Source: UTCHB3 sp964531325
GTDB lineage: Bacteria > Bacteroidota > Ignavibacteria > Ignavibacteriales > Ignavibacteriaceae
Assembly (NCBI GenBank): GCA_964531325.1
Contig: CAZHCW010000002.1
Span: 62,001-126,000 of the forward strand
Direction: 5' to 3'
DNA: 64,000 nt
Shown here: positions 53,201 through 62,618 of the stretch, piece after piece
Position numbering within the stretch: the stretch's first letter is position 1
How the letters are laid out: each line of letters begins with the position of its first letter
Notes under the pieces: generated by a model
Seen by the model: only the letters and a program-made list of their open reading frames with translations
Told to the model about the DNA's origin: nothing
Databases searched by the model: none
Program-made: the position numbers and the translations under genes

Positions 53201-54261
53201 CGAAAATTGATTCGGTAAATGGTATTGATCCTGCCCTTCAGGTTATTCCTGTTAAAGCACTTAACAGTATAAAGATAGCGGGAACAGTTAAAAAGGCTGA
53301 CGGCACAAATTGGACAGATTTTAACGGTGAGGGGCTGTTAACAGTTTATGATGCAGAAACCACATTACCATTGCCTGAGATAGGTACAAATGTAAGTATG
53401 AAAGTGCCCGGTGGTCTGATTTTCCGAGGTAGAGTTTCAGTAATAGCGGGTAAATTTGCAACAGATTTTGTGGTTCCAAAAGACATCTCTTATGACAACC
53501 AAAAAGGGAAAATTGTTTTTTACTTTTTTAACAGTGAAAAAGACGGTCTGGCATACACTGATAATATCACAATTGGTGGTGTTGATCAATCTGTGATTAA
53601 TGATGGAAAAGGTCCCGTAATCGAAATTACATTTGATGATGCACAATATGAAAATGCCTATTTGGTGAACCCGAACACAACATTGGTTGTTTCACTTTCA
53701 GATCAAACCGGATTAAACACAACCGGACTTGGGGTTGGGCACAAAATTGAAGCCATTTTGAATGGTAACGATCTAAATCCAATTGATCTTACAAATTTTT
53801 TCACAGGTGATCTTAATTCAGGTGGAAAAAGCGGGAAAGTGAATTACAAATTTTCAGATTTGGCAGCCGGTATTTATGATATTAGCGTAAAGGGATGGGA
53901 TGTGTTTAATAATGCATCCACAGCACAAACAGAGTTTAAAGTTGTTTCCGGTGGGGGAACGGCCGTTGAATATGTGATGAATTATCCCAATCCATTTACG
54001 ACAAACACATTTTTTACATTTCAACATAATATTCCCGGACAAATCGATGTCAGAATTCTGATTTATACGATTGCCGGCAGAAAAATCAAAGAAATAGACG
54101 CCAAATGGGTTAATGACCGGTTTGTGCGTATTGAGTGGGATGGCCGTGATGATGATGGCGATCTCGCAGCAAACGGTACTTATCTTTACAAGCTGATTGT
54201 GAAACCTGTAACAGGTGGTGAATCAAAATCGGTACTTGGCAAGTTAAGTATCATCAGATAG
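50272..54261 (+). CDS. porU: Type IX secretion system sortase PorU (C25 peptidase family)
   Basis: 1329 residues with a signal peptide. It cleaves the C-terminal sorting domain of T9SS cargo at the cell surface. The gingipain-type C25 core is in the middle: VFLWGDGDYDF, then catalytic His842 in NYIGHGSPELW and Cys876 in TAATCDFGYYD. The 34-residue gap between them is normal. The protein ends with its own sorting-like domain (MNYPNPFTTNTFFTF, DGDLAANGTYLYKL), as PorU does without being cleaved. porV follows 34 bases later. Confidence 0.92.
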   Translation: MLKRISLLSIALTLVVFSQSDLVVIQSDMNSCLVRFTPNYTDTSLRVVAGSSYRDVYFTGALLNPSLAPGNPMTRSKMISLGVPSENGVTVEVISESHTYISGKLLPIPTISFDNSRDPVYTYKEMTNAPVTVEPVSFGEFGIVRGLGVQDFYINNVILENGRIKLLTSVTLKFSFNGVSRGSYREDQLLKNIVLNYDAAKNWIKIGDNSLKKGSAIGNTVLSSGKWYRFEAPEEGFYKITRDQLQYYGIDAATVNPKTIKIYNNGGYVLSENVLMPRPDDLQEIAITISGEDDGKFDAGDFITFYGRGPAFWYYDTLGRQMMRNQNVYSAKNYYWITTGGANGKRITTKQASSDPTTNILETSQAFEFHDEDKINVGQSGRYFVGDEFSQTTKTRVYQKKLEGVVPGSTSYYRYWFVNRSTDRITLTIEQNGNVLRQSSMQGIGSDQYSYGRMDSVRNLSTNVSYPDERSVLRFTFGATNSTSYGYLDFYEITFDRYLKAYNDVLLFFSPKLGGTTGPDSLYEYRLSNFSNTTISVYDITDHADVKLITNPVMQSGSEFRFRMYEKPNFVSRYYAYCGEQFKTPINAVAVANQNIRGDLSGAKLILITSKDFKESATRYKNHREGNLTDPISVKIYFVEEIMNEFNCGSLDPSGLRDFIKYAFENWQIKPEFVFLWGDGDYDFKNIEGKNKNFVPTWQTREFLDEIDAYPTDDFFASIDKNDKKVDIAIGRVAIQSEKQANDYLNKIIAYELSTDKNAWKNLVTLVADDNLTSQGIDLARNTEQSERLAQTVIPKQYEQKKIYLINYPTVQTSLGRRKPDVNSAIVNAINDGTVLLNYIGHGSPELWAHEQVFVKSSTIPQLRNSRYFFLTAATCDFGYYDRTEVQSSTEDLLFLPNSGSIGVFTAVRPVFSEQNTVLNDDFYTQIMSNIRDTENLPRRIGTAYLSTKMKFITPNDQKFHLFCDPALRLALPQYPAKIDSVNGIDPALQVIPVKALNSIKIAGTVKKADGTNWTDFNGEGLLTVYDAETTLPLPEIGTNVSMKVPGGLIFRGRVSVIAGKFATDFVVPKDISYDNQKGKIVFYFFNSEKDGLAYTDNITIGGVDQSVINDGKGPVIEITFDDAQYENAYLVNPNTTLVVSLSDQTGLNTTGLGVGHKIEAILNGNDLNPIDLTNFFTGDLNSGGKSGKVNYKFSDLAAGIYDISVKGWDVFNNASTAQTEFKVVSGGGTAVEYVMNYPNPFTTNTFFTFQHNIPGQIDVRILIYTIAGRKIKEIDAKWVNDRFVRIEWDGRDDDGDLAANGTYLYKLIVKPVTGGESKSVLGKLSIIR

Positions 54262-54295
54262 AGTTTAAATATTTTTATTTCATGGAGGTTAATTA

Positions 54296-55456
54296 ATGTA
54301 TAAGTTCAAAGTCACATTCCTGGGTTTAATGATTGCTTTTGGTATAAACAATACCGTTCTTGCCCAAGGTGAAGCTGCAGTTCCATTTCTACTTATCGCA
54401 CCGGATTCAAGAGGTGGTGGTATTGGAGAATCAGGCGCAGGACTTGCTGATAATTCATCAGCAGTTTTCTGGAACCCGGCAGGTATTGCATTCCTGACAG
54501 GTCAGGAATTCAGCTTTACACACTCAAACTGGCTGCCACAGTTTAAGCTTGATCTTTTTTATGACTATGCAACTTACAGAAACTACATCGAAGAGCTTGA
54601 TGGAAGTGTTACTGCAAGTGTTACTTACATGAACTATGGAGAGTTCGTGAGAACCGGACCGGATTCACCCGATCCACTTGGAACATTCAGATCATTTGAT
54701 ATGGCTGTTACAGCAGGATATGCAACAAAACTATCTGAAGATTGGGGTCTTGGTGTTAACCTTCGCCTTATTCACAGTCGTTTATCTGATCAACCAACAG
54801 GTCAGGAACAGGGAACAGGAACAGCCACTTCAGTAAGTTTTGATTTGGGTTTTATGTGGAGACCAACTTCACTTATTTTGCCATTTACCGATTATGATCT
54901 TGGGAACAAATTCTCTATTGGTCTTAACCTGAGTAATCTTGGACCAAAAATTTCCTATATCGATAGAGCACAAGCGGATCCAATTCCAACTCAGTTTAGA
55001 CTCGGCTTTGCGTATAGAATTCTTTCTGACGAGTATAACAGCTTAACCTACACCCTCGATTTTACAAAACTTCTTGTTAGAAGATACCCTGATGGAACCA
55101 GTGATGATTTTTATAAGGCTATTTTTAGTGCTTGGGGAGACAAATCGATTGGTGAAGAGCTCGCCGATGTTGTAACTTCGATGGGTCTTGAGTATTGGTA
55201 TGGTACCCCGGGTGATTTCCTTTTTGCCCTCAGAGGTGGATTCTTTTATGAAGATCCCAACTATGGAAACAGAAAATTTATTACCCTCGGTGCCGGTCTC
55301 AGATACGATATCTATGGGTTTGATTTCAGTTATATCTCAACCTCTGTCTTTAAGGATGGAGAAAACCACCCGTTGAGTGATACTCTTCGTTTTACCATTC
55401 TTGTTGGATGGGGTGGATTGGCTGATAAAGTTAAAGGCCTTCCGAGAGGAATCTAA
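54296..55456 (+). CDS. porV: Type IX secretion system outer-membrane protein PorV
   Basis: 386 residues with a signal peptide ending LAQGEAA. A 14-strand FadL-like barrel that shuttles cargo from the translocon to PorU. Signatures are FLLIAPDSRGGGIGESGAGL, the ASSVFWNPAG-like stretch NSSAVFWNPAGIAFL, and SFTHSNWLPQFKLDLFYDYA. GGAGG precedes the ATG. Its place right after porU is the common arrangement. Confidence 0.93.
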   Translation: MYKFKVTFLGLMIAFGINNTVLAQGEAAVPFLLIAPDSRGGGIGESGAGLADNSSAVFWNPAGIAFLTGQEFSFTHSNWLPQFKLDLFYDYATYRNYIEELDGSVTASVTYMNYGEFVRTGPDSPDPLGTFRSFDMAVTAGYATKLSEDWGLGVNLRLIHSRLSDQPTGQEQGTGTATSVSFDLGFMWRPTSLILPFTDYDLGNKFSIGLNLSNLGPKISYIDRAQADPIPTQFRLGFAYRILSDEYNSLTYTLDFTKLLVRRYPDGTSDDFYKAIFSAWGDKSIGEELADVVTSMGLEYWYGTPGDFLFALRGGFFYEDPNYGNRKFITLGAGLRYDIYGFDFSYISTSVFKDGENHPLSDTLRFTILVGWGGLADKVKGLPRGI

Positions 55457-55471
55457 TAATTTTGATGACAG

Positions 55472-55501
55472 GGGACAGGCGACTGTCTCTTGCCGTTTTT
55501 T
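55472..55501 (+). terminator. Possible terminator after porV
   Basis: GGGACAG and CTGTCTC form a 7-pair stem (one G-T pair) with loop GCGA, and TTTTTT follows after six bases. It would separate porU-porV from the next gene. Confidence 0.4.
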
Positions 55502-55593
55502 AAAGCCAAATTTCCTTTTATTGATTCTTTTACTTCCGGTTTATGGGTTAAAACCCTTATCTTTAAAATTTGTATAAATTTTATTCTCGACAC

Positions 55594-58500
55594 ATGAAAC
55601 TACTTACAACTATTAATCTCGTCGTTTTGTTTAGTGCAACGGTTTTTGGGCAGTCTTATACGACTACTTTTACACCGGGTTCACCAAAAAACTTCGAAGT
55701 CACAAATTCAGCAACCGATACCGTGAAAATTCTCGCCGTAATGGCAGAGTTCCAGCCGGACAATGATAACACCACTGTTGGCAATGGTACATTTAATTCG
55801 ATATATTCCCAGGAATATGGCAGTTCAATAGTTGATCCGCTTCCGCATAACAGAAATTATTTTCTTGCACACCTCGAATTTGTGAAGAACTATTATCACA
55901 AAGTTTCCGGAGGGAAGCAAGTGGTTATATTTGAGGTTTTACCCAATAGTGTGACTTTGTCAAAAACGATGAGAAACTACTCTCCACCGATTAATTCAAC
56001 TGATTTTACAGTTATGGGTGATTTTGTTCAAGAAACATGGACCCTTGCCGATCAGGCAAATCCCGGTTTCAATTTTGGGGGATATAACCTCTTTTTCATT
56101 TTCCATGCAGGCGTTGGAAGAGATGTTTCTCTTCCCGGCAGCCTGGGTAATGAAAGAGACTTGCCATCGATTTATTTTAATCTTGCGAGTTTGCAAAAGT
56201 TTTATGGAGGCGGATTTCAGGGTGTTCCCGTTAGTAACGGCACAGTATTTATAAAAAATACCGGAATTTTACCACAAACTCAAAACAGAGAAGTTTCATC
56301 TTTTAACTCCAAATTCCTCTATAACATTACTATAAATGGACTTCTTGCATCAACAGTTGCAAGTTATCTTGGTTTACCCGATCTGTTTGATACCAACACA
56401 GGTATGAGTGCAATTGGCAGGTTTGGTTTAATGGACGGACAGTCGATTTTTGCATACAATGGTGCATTTCCACCTGAACCATCCCCATGGGAGAAGATCA
56501 GACTTGGCTGGGTTACTCCTGTTGAGATGACCGGTACTTTGGCTGATTTAACAGTTGTCACCAACAGAATTGCCGTTACCGGCGATACCACACTTGTGAA
56601 GCTGCGAATAAATGAAAATGAATATTTTCTGATAGAAAACCGCCAAAGAGATGCGATGAAAGATGGTGCAAAGATCACTTTGATGGTAAACGGGTCGGTT
56701 ATTGTGAAATCGTTTCCTAAAGATACAACAGGATTTGCCAGTTATTCAATCGATTCCCTTTCAGGTGTATTGATGGATGTTGACGAATTTGACTGGGCAC
56801 TGCCGGGAAGTGGAATTCTTGTTTGGCACATCGACGAAAAAGTGATTAATGCTAAAATAGCCGACAATAAAGTAAACACAGATAAAAAACGAAGAGGTGT
56901 AGCTGTTGTTGAAGCTGATGGTGTAAATGATATCGGTGAGAAATTTTTAACAATTTTTGGTGATGAGATTATCGGTGAAGGAACTGAGTATGACTTTTAC
57001 TTCCTCGAGAACAAAGCCGATCTTTATACCAATATATTTTCGAATACCTCCAGACCCAACAGTAAAAGTAATGATGGCGCAAACTCACTTGTAACCTTAA
57101 AAAATTTCCCTGCAAACGGTAACCGTATGAAATTTACACTTTCTGTAGGGGATTCTCTTATTAAACCATTCCTTTATGGAAAAACTGTTCAAGGCGACAA
57201 AATAGATCAGATTCTATTGAGTGGAAATAACTATTTTGTTATCTCCGGAAATGACCTGCTGCAATTGGATGCAAATATGAATGTTACAAACCGTTATCCT
57301 GGTTTTAGTGCTCAGGCCGTTGCAACACTTGATGCAAACAATAATTTTTATATTGCCGGTGCTGCAGGTAAAACAATTAATCTTGTAAAAGTTTCGGCAG
57401 GGGTAACTACTTTAACATCATTGACGGTCACTTCTGCAATTACCTCCCAGCTCGTAATTTCAACCAACAGTTTTGAATCCAACAGAATAGCTGCAGGTAA
57501 CAGCTCAGGGGAAGTCTATCGAATTGCACTTGAACAGCTTACACTCCTTGATTCAATAAAAGGTGAGGCAGGGTTTGCAATAAATTCGTTGTTTTTGTTT
57601 AATGGAGCACTTAAATATATTCAAAAGAAAAGCAATTCCTCCTACAATGTGGGAGACTTTGCAGCAGGATTCATCACAATCCCGGGAAATTATCTTGATG
57701 CAGTAATGATGCAGAGTTCAGTTGGAAACGCATTATTGGTTCTTGAAGAGGGAAATAAAATAAGGCAATTCCCCGATCCTCTTATTGAGGTACAAAAACC
57801 TTCTACTTCTCCAACAATTCGTTCAGATTATGTAACATTGAAGGGGTCCTCACCGATTACATCGATTTCAGTTTCTGACAACAAACTTGATGGAAATCTT
57901 TATATCAATTATGTCTCGGGACAGGAGTTTTACTCGGTTAACTCCTCAGGATCGGTAGCTGAAAATTTCCCTTTTACGCTCTCCGGGTCTGATGTATTTG
58001 AAGGTACTCCCGTAGCAGCTGATTTATATGGCACCTCACATCCCGAACTTGTGGTTTATACAAATTCCGGTCTTGTTTATGTGATTGATGCTGCAACCGG
58101 CAAAATGGTGAATGGATTTCCGCTCTCGATTGGTGAAGAATTAAAAGATTATCAGTCATTTGCACCTGTATTTTTTACATCTAACGGAAAAACCGGGTTG
58201 GCAGTGACGGGGAAATCGGGCTATATGTCTTCATGGTTGTTGAATGAATTAACAAGCACGGTTCACTTTTCAGGTAAGTATGGCAACGCCCAAAACTCTT
58301 CATCTGTTGGTGCATCAAGCGGTCAACTTAAAATATCGGAATATTTCCCGCAGACAAAAGTTTATAACTATCCTAATCCTGTGATATCAGGTGAAACCTA
58401 TATCAGGTTTTTTGTGAGTGAAGACTCCGACATTTCAGTGAAAATATTTGATCTGGCAGGAGATTATGTTGCCGGGTTGAACGGATTTGCCAATGGTGGT

Positions 58501-58629
58501 CTCGACGGGGAGATCAAATGGAATGTTTCGGCAATTGAGTCGGGAGTTTACCTCGCAAGAGTTGAAGCAAAATCTGTTGTTTCAGGAAAAACGGATCATA
58601 AAATCATTAAAATTGCAATAATAAAGTAA
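55594..58629 (+). CDS. M6-like T9SS protein without the HExxH zinc site
   Basis: 1011 residues from the ATG at 55594, which starts a signal peptide (MKLLTTINLVVLFSATVFGQ); the frame opens 24 bases earlier. The first half follows M6/immune-inhibitor-A proteases: KILAVMAEFQPDNDNTTVGN, the LGLPDLFD box and GILVWHIDEKVI. Where these enzymes have HExxH directly before LGLPDLxD, this protein has STVAS (residues 253-257), so it cannot bind zinc there. A propeller-like region and a T9SS sorting domain (VYNYPNPVISGETYIRFFV) follow. Probably a surface binding protein derived from a protease. Confidence 0.85.
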   Translation: MKLLTTINLVVLFSATVFGQSYTTTFTPGSPKNFEVTNSATDTVKILAVMAEFQPDNDNTTVGNGTFNSIYSQEYGSSIVDPLPHNRNYFLAHLEFVKNYYHKVSGGKQVVIFEVLPNSVTLSKTMRNYSPPINSTDFTVMGDFVQETWTLADQANPGFNFGGYNLFFIFHAGVGRDVSLPGSLGNERDLPSIYFNLASLQKFYGGGFQGVPVSNGTVFIKNTGILPQTQNREVSSFNSKFLYNITINGLLASTVASYLGLPDLFDTNTGMSAIGRFGLMDGQSIFAYNGAFPPEPSPWEKIRLGWVTPVEMTGTLADLTVVTNRIAVTGDTTLVKLRINENEYFLIENRQRDAMKDGAKITLMVNGSVIVKSFPKDTTGFASYSIDSLSGVLMDVDEFDWALPGSGILVWHIDEKVINAKIADNKVNTDKKRRGVAVVEADGVNDIGEKFLTIFGDEIIGEGTEYDFYFLENKADLYTNIFSNTSRPNSKSNDGANSLVTLKNFPANGNRMKFTLSVGDSLIKPFLYGKTVQGDKIDQILLSGNNYFVISGNDLLQLDANMNVTNRYPGFSAQAVATLDANNNFYIAGAAGKTINLVKVSAGVTTLTSLTVTSAITSQLVISTNSFESNRIAAGNSSGEVYRIALEQLTLLDSIKGEAGFAINSLFLFNGALKYIQKKSNSSYNVGDFAAGFITIPGNYLDAVMMQSSVGNALLVLEEGNKIRQFPDPLIEVQKPSTSPTIRSDYVTLKGSSPITSISVSDNKLDGNLYINYVSGQEFYSVNSSGSVAENFPFTLSGSDVFEGTPVAADLYGTSHPELVVYTNSGLVYVIDAATGKMVNGFPLSIGEELKDYQSFAPVFFTSNGKTGLAVTGKSGYMSSWLLNELTSTVHFSGKYGNAQNSSSVGASSGQLKISEYFPQTKVYNYPNPVISGETYIRFFVSEDSDISVKIFDLAGDYVAGLNGFANGGLDGEIKWNVSAIESGVYLARVEAKSVVSGKTDHKIIKIAIIK

Positions 58630-58638
58630 CGGTTTTTG

Positions 58639-61600
58639 ATGTACAGGAAATTTTCGCTCCTCTTAGTTTTATTACTTTCTACAAATGGTTTTGCACAGTT
58701 TGACAAGTACAATTCCGAATTTGAATGGTTCACCATCAAAGGGAAAAATGTTGAAGTGCATTTTCACGATGGTGCCGAGAGAACTGCCCGGGTTGTTCTA
58801 AAAATCGCCGAGGAAGTTTGGGATCCAGTCTGTTCACTTTATGATTACTACCCTGATAAAGTTCACTATGTAATCAAAGATATCGATGATTATTCGAACG
58901 GAGCAACCTACTTCTTTGATAACAAAATTGAAATATGGACAAGTGCACTGGATTTCGACCTTAGAGGCTCTCATAACTGGTTAAGAAATGTAATCTCTCA
59001 TGAGTTTACCCACATGGTGCAGATTCAAGCTTCTTTCAAGACTACGAGATCAGTACCTGCTGTTTATCTGCAAGTGCTTAACTATGAGGATAAACGACGC
59101 CCCGATATTCTTTATGGTTTCCCAAATGTAATTGCGTCCTATCCACTTGCTACACTTAACATGCCTGCATGGTTTGCAGAGGGCACAGCACAGTATATGC
59201 GAACAGAGTTTGATTACGATTTCTGGGATTCGCATCGTGACATGATTCTGCGTTCTTATGTTTTGGACAGCACAATGCTCACCTGGAATCAGATGGGAGT
59301 TTTTGAAAAAACGAGTTTGGGGAATGAGTCGGTTTATAATTCGGGATTTGCACTCACAAAATATATTTCACAGAAATATGGTGAAGACAAACTGATGAAA
59401 CTGACTAAATCGTTGGGCAAATTGACGAATTTTACATTTGATGCAGCTGCCGAAGACATCCTCGGAATTAATGGTAATCAATTGTATAGTGAATGGTCTG
59501 CTTTCTTGAGAAAAGATTATGGTGAAAGGATTGCACCTGTCGTTTCAAACAAAGTAGCCGGTGAAATAGTGGGGAAGGAAGGCTTTGGTAACTTCTATCC
59601 TTCAATTTCCAAAGATGGACAAAAGATATTATATATTTCAAACAAGACCAGTGACTACTTTTCACCAACGGCACTTTATGAATACGATGTAGTCAGTAAA
59701 ACCGAAAAGGTTGTTATTCCGGGTGTAAGGTCAACATACTCAATGGTTCCGGGTACTGACAATATAATCTATTCAAAGCTGTCGGATGATAATCCTTACG
59801 ACTACAAAGTGCACGATATCTATGTCTTTGATAGAAAAACAGAGAAAGAAACCAGATTAACTTATAATCTAAGGGCAAATATGCCTTCGGTTTCTTCCGA
59901 CGGGAAAAAGATTTCGTTCCTGTTTCAGAAAGATGGAACAACCAATGTTGGACTTCTTGACATAGATGGAAAAAACTTCAAACAACTTACATTTTATGAA
60001 AATGGGGAACAGGTTTACAATCCCAAATTTTCTGTGGATTCTAAAAGCGTTATTTTTGATCTGTCATATCTGCATGGAAGAGATATTGCGATGGTACCTG
60101 TTGAAGGTGGTCCGGTGGAATTTGTGATTAAAACAGATTCTGACGAAAGAAGTGCCGCAATTGCCAACGATGGAAAGCTTATTTATGCCTCGGATGAAAC
60201 AGGAATATTTAACATTTACAGTTACGATCTCTCCTCAAAAAAGAGCAGAAGATTAACTAATGTTACAGGTGGTGCATTTATGCCTGCGGTGGATTCTCTT
60301 GGCAACATTGTTTATGCAGGATACACATCAGGAGGATATAAAATCTTTCATCTGTCTAAAGAGGATCAAAGTTCTGTAGATGAGACCAAACATTATGTTA
60401 AATCGAATAATCCTCTATTAAACAGTGATAAACCTGTTTCTGAGAAAGTTGTTTACGATTGGGAGAGACTCAAAAAATTTAACGATTATGAATACCCTGA
60501 TACTGCAAAAACAAAATATTCAGGTGCATTTTCCAGATTAAGTATTTTTCCTTTTGTTCGTTATGATAACTACAGTACAACCAACAATGTATTTGAAAAG
60601 ATTAAACCCGGGTTGTATGTAAGTTCCTCGGATATGTTAAACAGGTTCAGCATTTTTGCAGGTGGATCGATAAATTTGAGAGGGGAGAGAGACCTTTTCC
60701 TTAGTTTTGATTATAGAAACAAACTTCCACTTCTGCCGGCTCTGGGATTGTTCCCCGATCTTGGACTTGAAATGTATAATGTAACCAGAAAAGCTGATGT
60801 TGATATAATTTTTGATGAACTGCCTAAAACCTCAACAAATGTAATTTATAACCTTTTTGAGGTGGATATAATCGCCAAACACAAACTCTTTTCAACTGAA
60901 AAAAATCTTGAACTGAGATATGTTTACAGCAGTTATACTGCTTCCATCGAAAGTTTTATCATTCCAAATTCGACTGATCTTTATCCCACTTTTAACGATA
61001 CATATCTGATCGGCAGTAATTTCAGGGCTACCTATAAAACAGATGTTAAAAAAGCCAATAAAGATATGGACATCAATCCAATTGGCAGTGGCCTTGAGAT
61101 CAGGTATGATTACGAGATGAACCGGTTTAATCCTGATGGTGAATATACTGTTGATGAAGGATTGTTGGTTGCCCAATATAAAAACTTTGATTTCCACCGT
61201 TTGGAGTTAAATACCCATTATTCATTTGAAACTTTTAAGGGACACACTCTTGGATTAAAGCTGAGAGCCGGTACAATTTTTGGACCTTCAGTTCCTGACT
61301 TTTTTGATTTTTTCCTTGGCGGATTGATTGGAATGAAAGCTTACCCCTTTTATGCCATCAGTGGTAACGAAATTGTATATGCAAATTTAACCTATAGATT
61401 ACCTTTGTTCAGAGATATTGATTACAAATTTGGTCATCTTTATCTCGATAAAATTTACCTGTCAGTCTTTGGCGATGTGGGTAATGCATGGACAGGGAAT
61501 CTATCAGAGTCAGGCAGCCTTAAAAAGGGTGCCGGGGCAGAATTAAGATTTGCGTTAAATTCATTTTATCTCTTCCCAACAGCAGTGTTTTTCTCTGCTG

Positions 61601-61707
61601 CTTATGGATTTGATGAAGTAACCAAAACGGCACAGCAAGGTGAAGTGGTTCGTTATGGAAAAGAATGGAATTTCTATGGTGGAGTTCTGTTTGGTTTTGA
61701 TCTTTAG
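58639..61707 (+). CDS. Fusion of metallopeptidase, Tol-like propeller and outer-membrane barrel
   Basis: About 1022 residues from the ATG at 58639, with a signal peptide ending NGFAQ. Residues 20-260 form a gluzincin-like protease: His121, Glu122 and His125 in SHEFTHMVQ, with the third ligand probably Glu181 in WFAEGTAQYM. Residues about 310-580 are WD40-like (PD40/TolB) repeats such as PSISKDGQKILYISNKT and PSVSSDGKKISFLFQKDG. The last about 340 residues look like a barrel of the surface-antigen (Omp85) type, with FGDVGNAWTG and AGAELRFALNSFYLFPTAVF. No T9SS domain: the barrel itself anchors it. Confidence 0.82.
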   Translation: MYRKFSLLLVLLLSTNGFAQFDKYNSEFEWFTIKGKNVEVHFHDGAERTARVVLKIAEEVWDPVCSLYDYYPDKVHYVIKDIDDYSNGATYFFDNKIEIWTSALDFDLRGSHNWLRNVISHEFTHMVQIQASFKTTRSVPAVYLQVLNYEDKRRPDILYGFPNVIASYPLATLNMPAWFAEGTAQYMRTEFDYDFWDSHRDMILRSYVLDSTMLTWNQMGVFEKTSLGNESVYNSGFALTKYISQKYGEDKLMKLTKSLGKLTNFTFDAAAEDILGINGNQLYSEWSAFLRKDYGERIAPVVSNKVAGEIVGKEGFGNFYPSISKDGQKILYISNKTSDYFSPTALYEYDVVSKTEKVVIPGVRSTYSMVPGTDNIIYSKLSDDNPYDYKVHDIYVFDRKTEKETRLTYNLRANMPSVSSDGKKISFLFQKDGTTNVGLLDIDGKNFKQLTFYENGEQVYNPKFSVDSKSVIFDLSYLHGRDIAMVPVEGGPVEFVIKTDSDERSAAIANDGKLIYASDETGIFNIYSYDLSSKKSRRLTNVTGGAFMPAVDSLGNIVYAGYTSGGYKIFHLSKEDQSSVDETKHYVKSNNPLLNSDKPVSEKVVYDWERLKKFNDYEYPDTAKTKYSGAFSRLSIFPFVRYDNYSTTNNVFEKIKPGLYVSSSDMLNRFSIFAGGSINLRGERDLFLSFDYRNKLPLLPALGLFPDLGLEMYNVTRKADVDIIFDELPKTSTNVIYNLFEVDIIAKHKLFSTEKNLELRYVYSSYTASIESFIIPNSTDLYPTFNDTYLIGSNFRATYKTDVKKANKDMDINPIGSGLEIRYDYEMNRFNPDGEYTVDEGLLVAQYKNFDFHRLELNTHYSFETFKGHTLGLKLRAGTIFGPSVPDFFDFFLGGLIGMKAYPFYAISGNEIVYANLTYRLPLFRDIDYKFGHLYLDKIYLSVFGDVGNAWTGNLSESGSLKKGAGAELRFALNSFYLFPTAVFFSAAYGFDEVTKTAQQGEVVRYGKEWNFYGGVLFGFDL

Positions 61708-61719
61708 AAAGGCAATTTT

Positions 61720-62595
61720 ATGCGCATATTTTTGTTAGTCTCATTTGTATCACTCTTTAGTTTTAGTCTTGTCGCTCAGAAAGTGAACCAGGATGAAATA
61801 AAGTTGACCGGAAATTTGCAATATGATGCAAAATTGCTTCATGATGCTTACCAGAATGATGAAATGAATAAAGTTGATTTTAATCTCCAGGGTAAAAAAT
61901 CAGTTTTGCTTTCCACAGTTCTTTCGGCAGCAGTTCCCGGGGCGGGTCAGATTTACAACGGTGATTTTTGGAAAGCAGCAATTTTTCTTGGATTGGAAGC
62001 AGGTCTTATTACAGCTGCGGTTCTTTACAGCAAAAAAGGAGATGATAAAAATGCAGAGTTTGAAGCTTATGCCGACCAAAACTGGAGTGTGGTAAAATAT
62101 GCTCAATGGCTGATAACAAACCGGACTGCACTTGGATTGCCTGAAGGTGATGTAACCATCGATCCTAACACATCTCTTAAACCGTGGCAGAGGGTTAATT
62201 GGGCAGAGTTGAATCATGTGGAAAGTCGTTTTTCGCATAAACTACCAAAATATGGTGAACAACAATATTATGAATTGATTGGAAAATATCCACAATATAA
62301 CCATGGATGGGCGGATCAGTTAAATGATAACACACCCGAATATAATGCTAATTTGACCCCTATGTTTCTTGGTTATGCCCAAATGCGTGGTGAAGCAAAC
62401 GATTTTTATAATGCATCTACTCGCTTTGTAGTCTTTGTTGTGATTAACCATATCCTCTCAGCAGGTGAAGCAGCGTGGTCATCGGCAATGTTTAACAAAA
62501 ATCTTGCGGTCAATATTCGTGTTTCACCCGAGATTATCAATACTGCTATGGAAGTTGAACTAATTCCAAAGCTCAATTTAAGTTTAAGATTTTAA
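61720..62595 (+). CDS. DUF5683-like membrane-associated exported protein
   Basis: 291 residues. A signal peptide ends near FSLVAQK. The motif LSTVLSAAVPGAGQIYNGDFWKAA followed by a hydrophobic helix is the DUF5683 pattern, common in Bacteroidota. A second hydrophobic stretch (FVVFVVINHILSAGEAAWSS) lies near the C-terminus. Function of the family is not known. It follows the fusion-protease gene by 12 bases and precedes the MBOAT gene by 23, so all three may be one transcript. Confidence 0.75.
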   Translation: MRIFLLVSFVSLFSFSLVAQKVNQDEIKLTGNLQYDAKLLHDAYQNDEMNKVDFNLQGKKSVLLSTVLSAAVPGAGQIYNGDFWKAAIFLGLEAGLITAAVLYSKKGDDKNAEFEAYADQNWSVVKYAQWLITNRTALGLPEGDVTIDPNTSLKPWQRVNWAELNHVESRFSHKLPKYGEQQYYELIGKYPQYNHGWADQLNDNTPEYNANLTPMFLGYAQMRGEANDFYNASTRFVVFVVINHILSAGEAAWSSAMFNKNLAVNIRVSPEIINTAMEVELIPKLNLSLRF

Positions 62596-62618
62596 TATAG
62601 ACACAATTAGTTTTTTGA

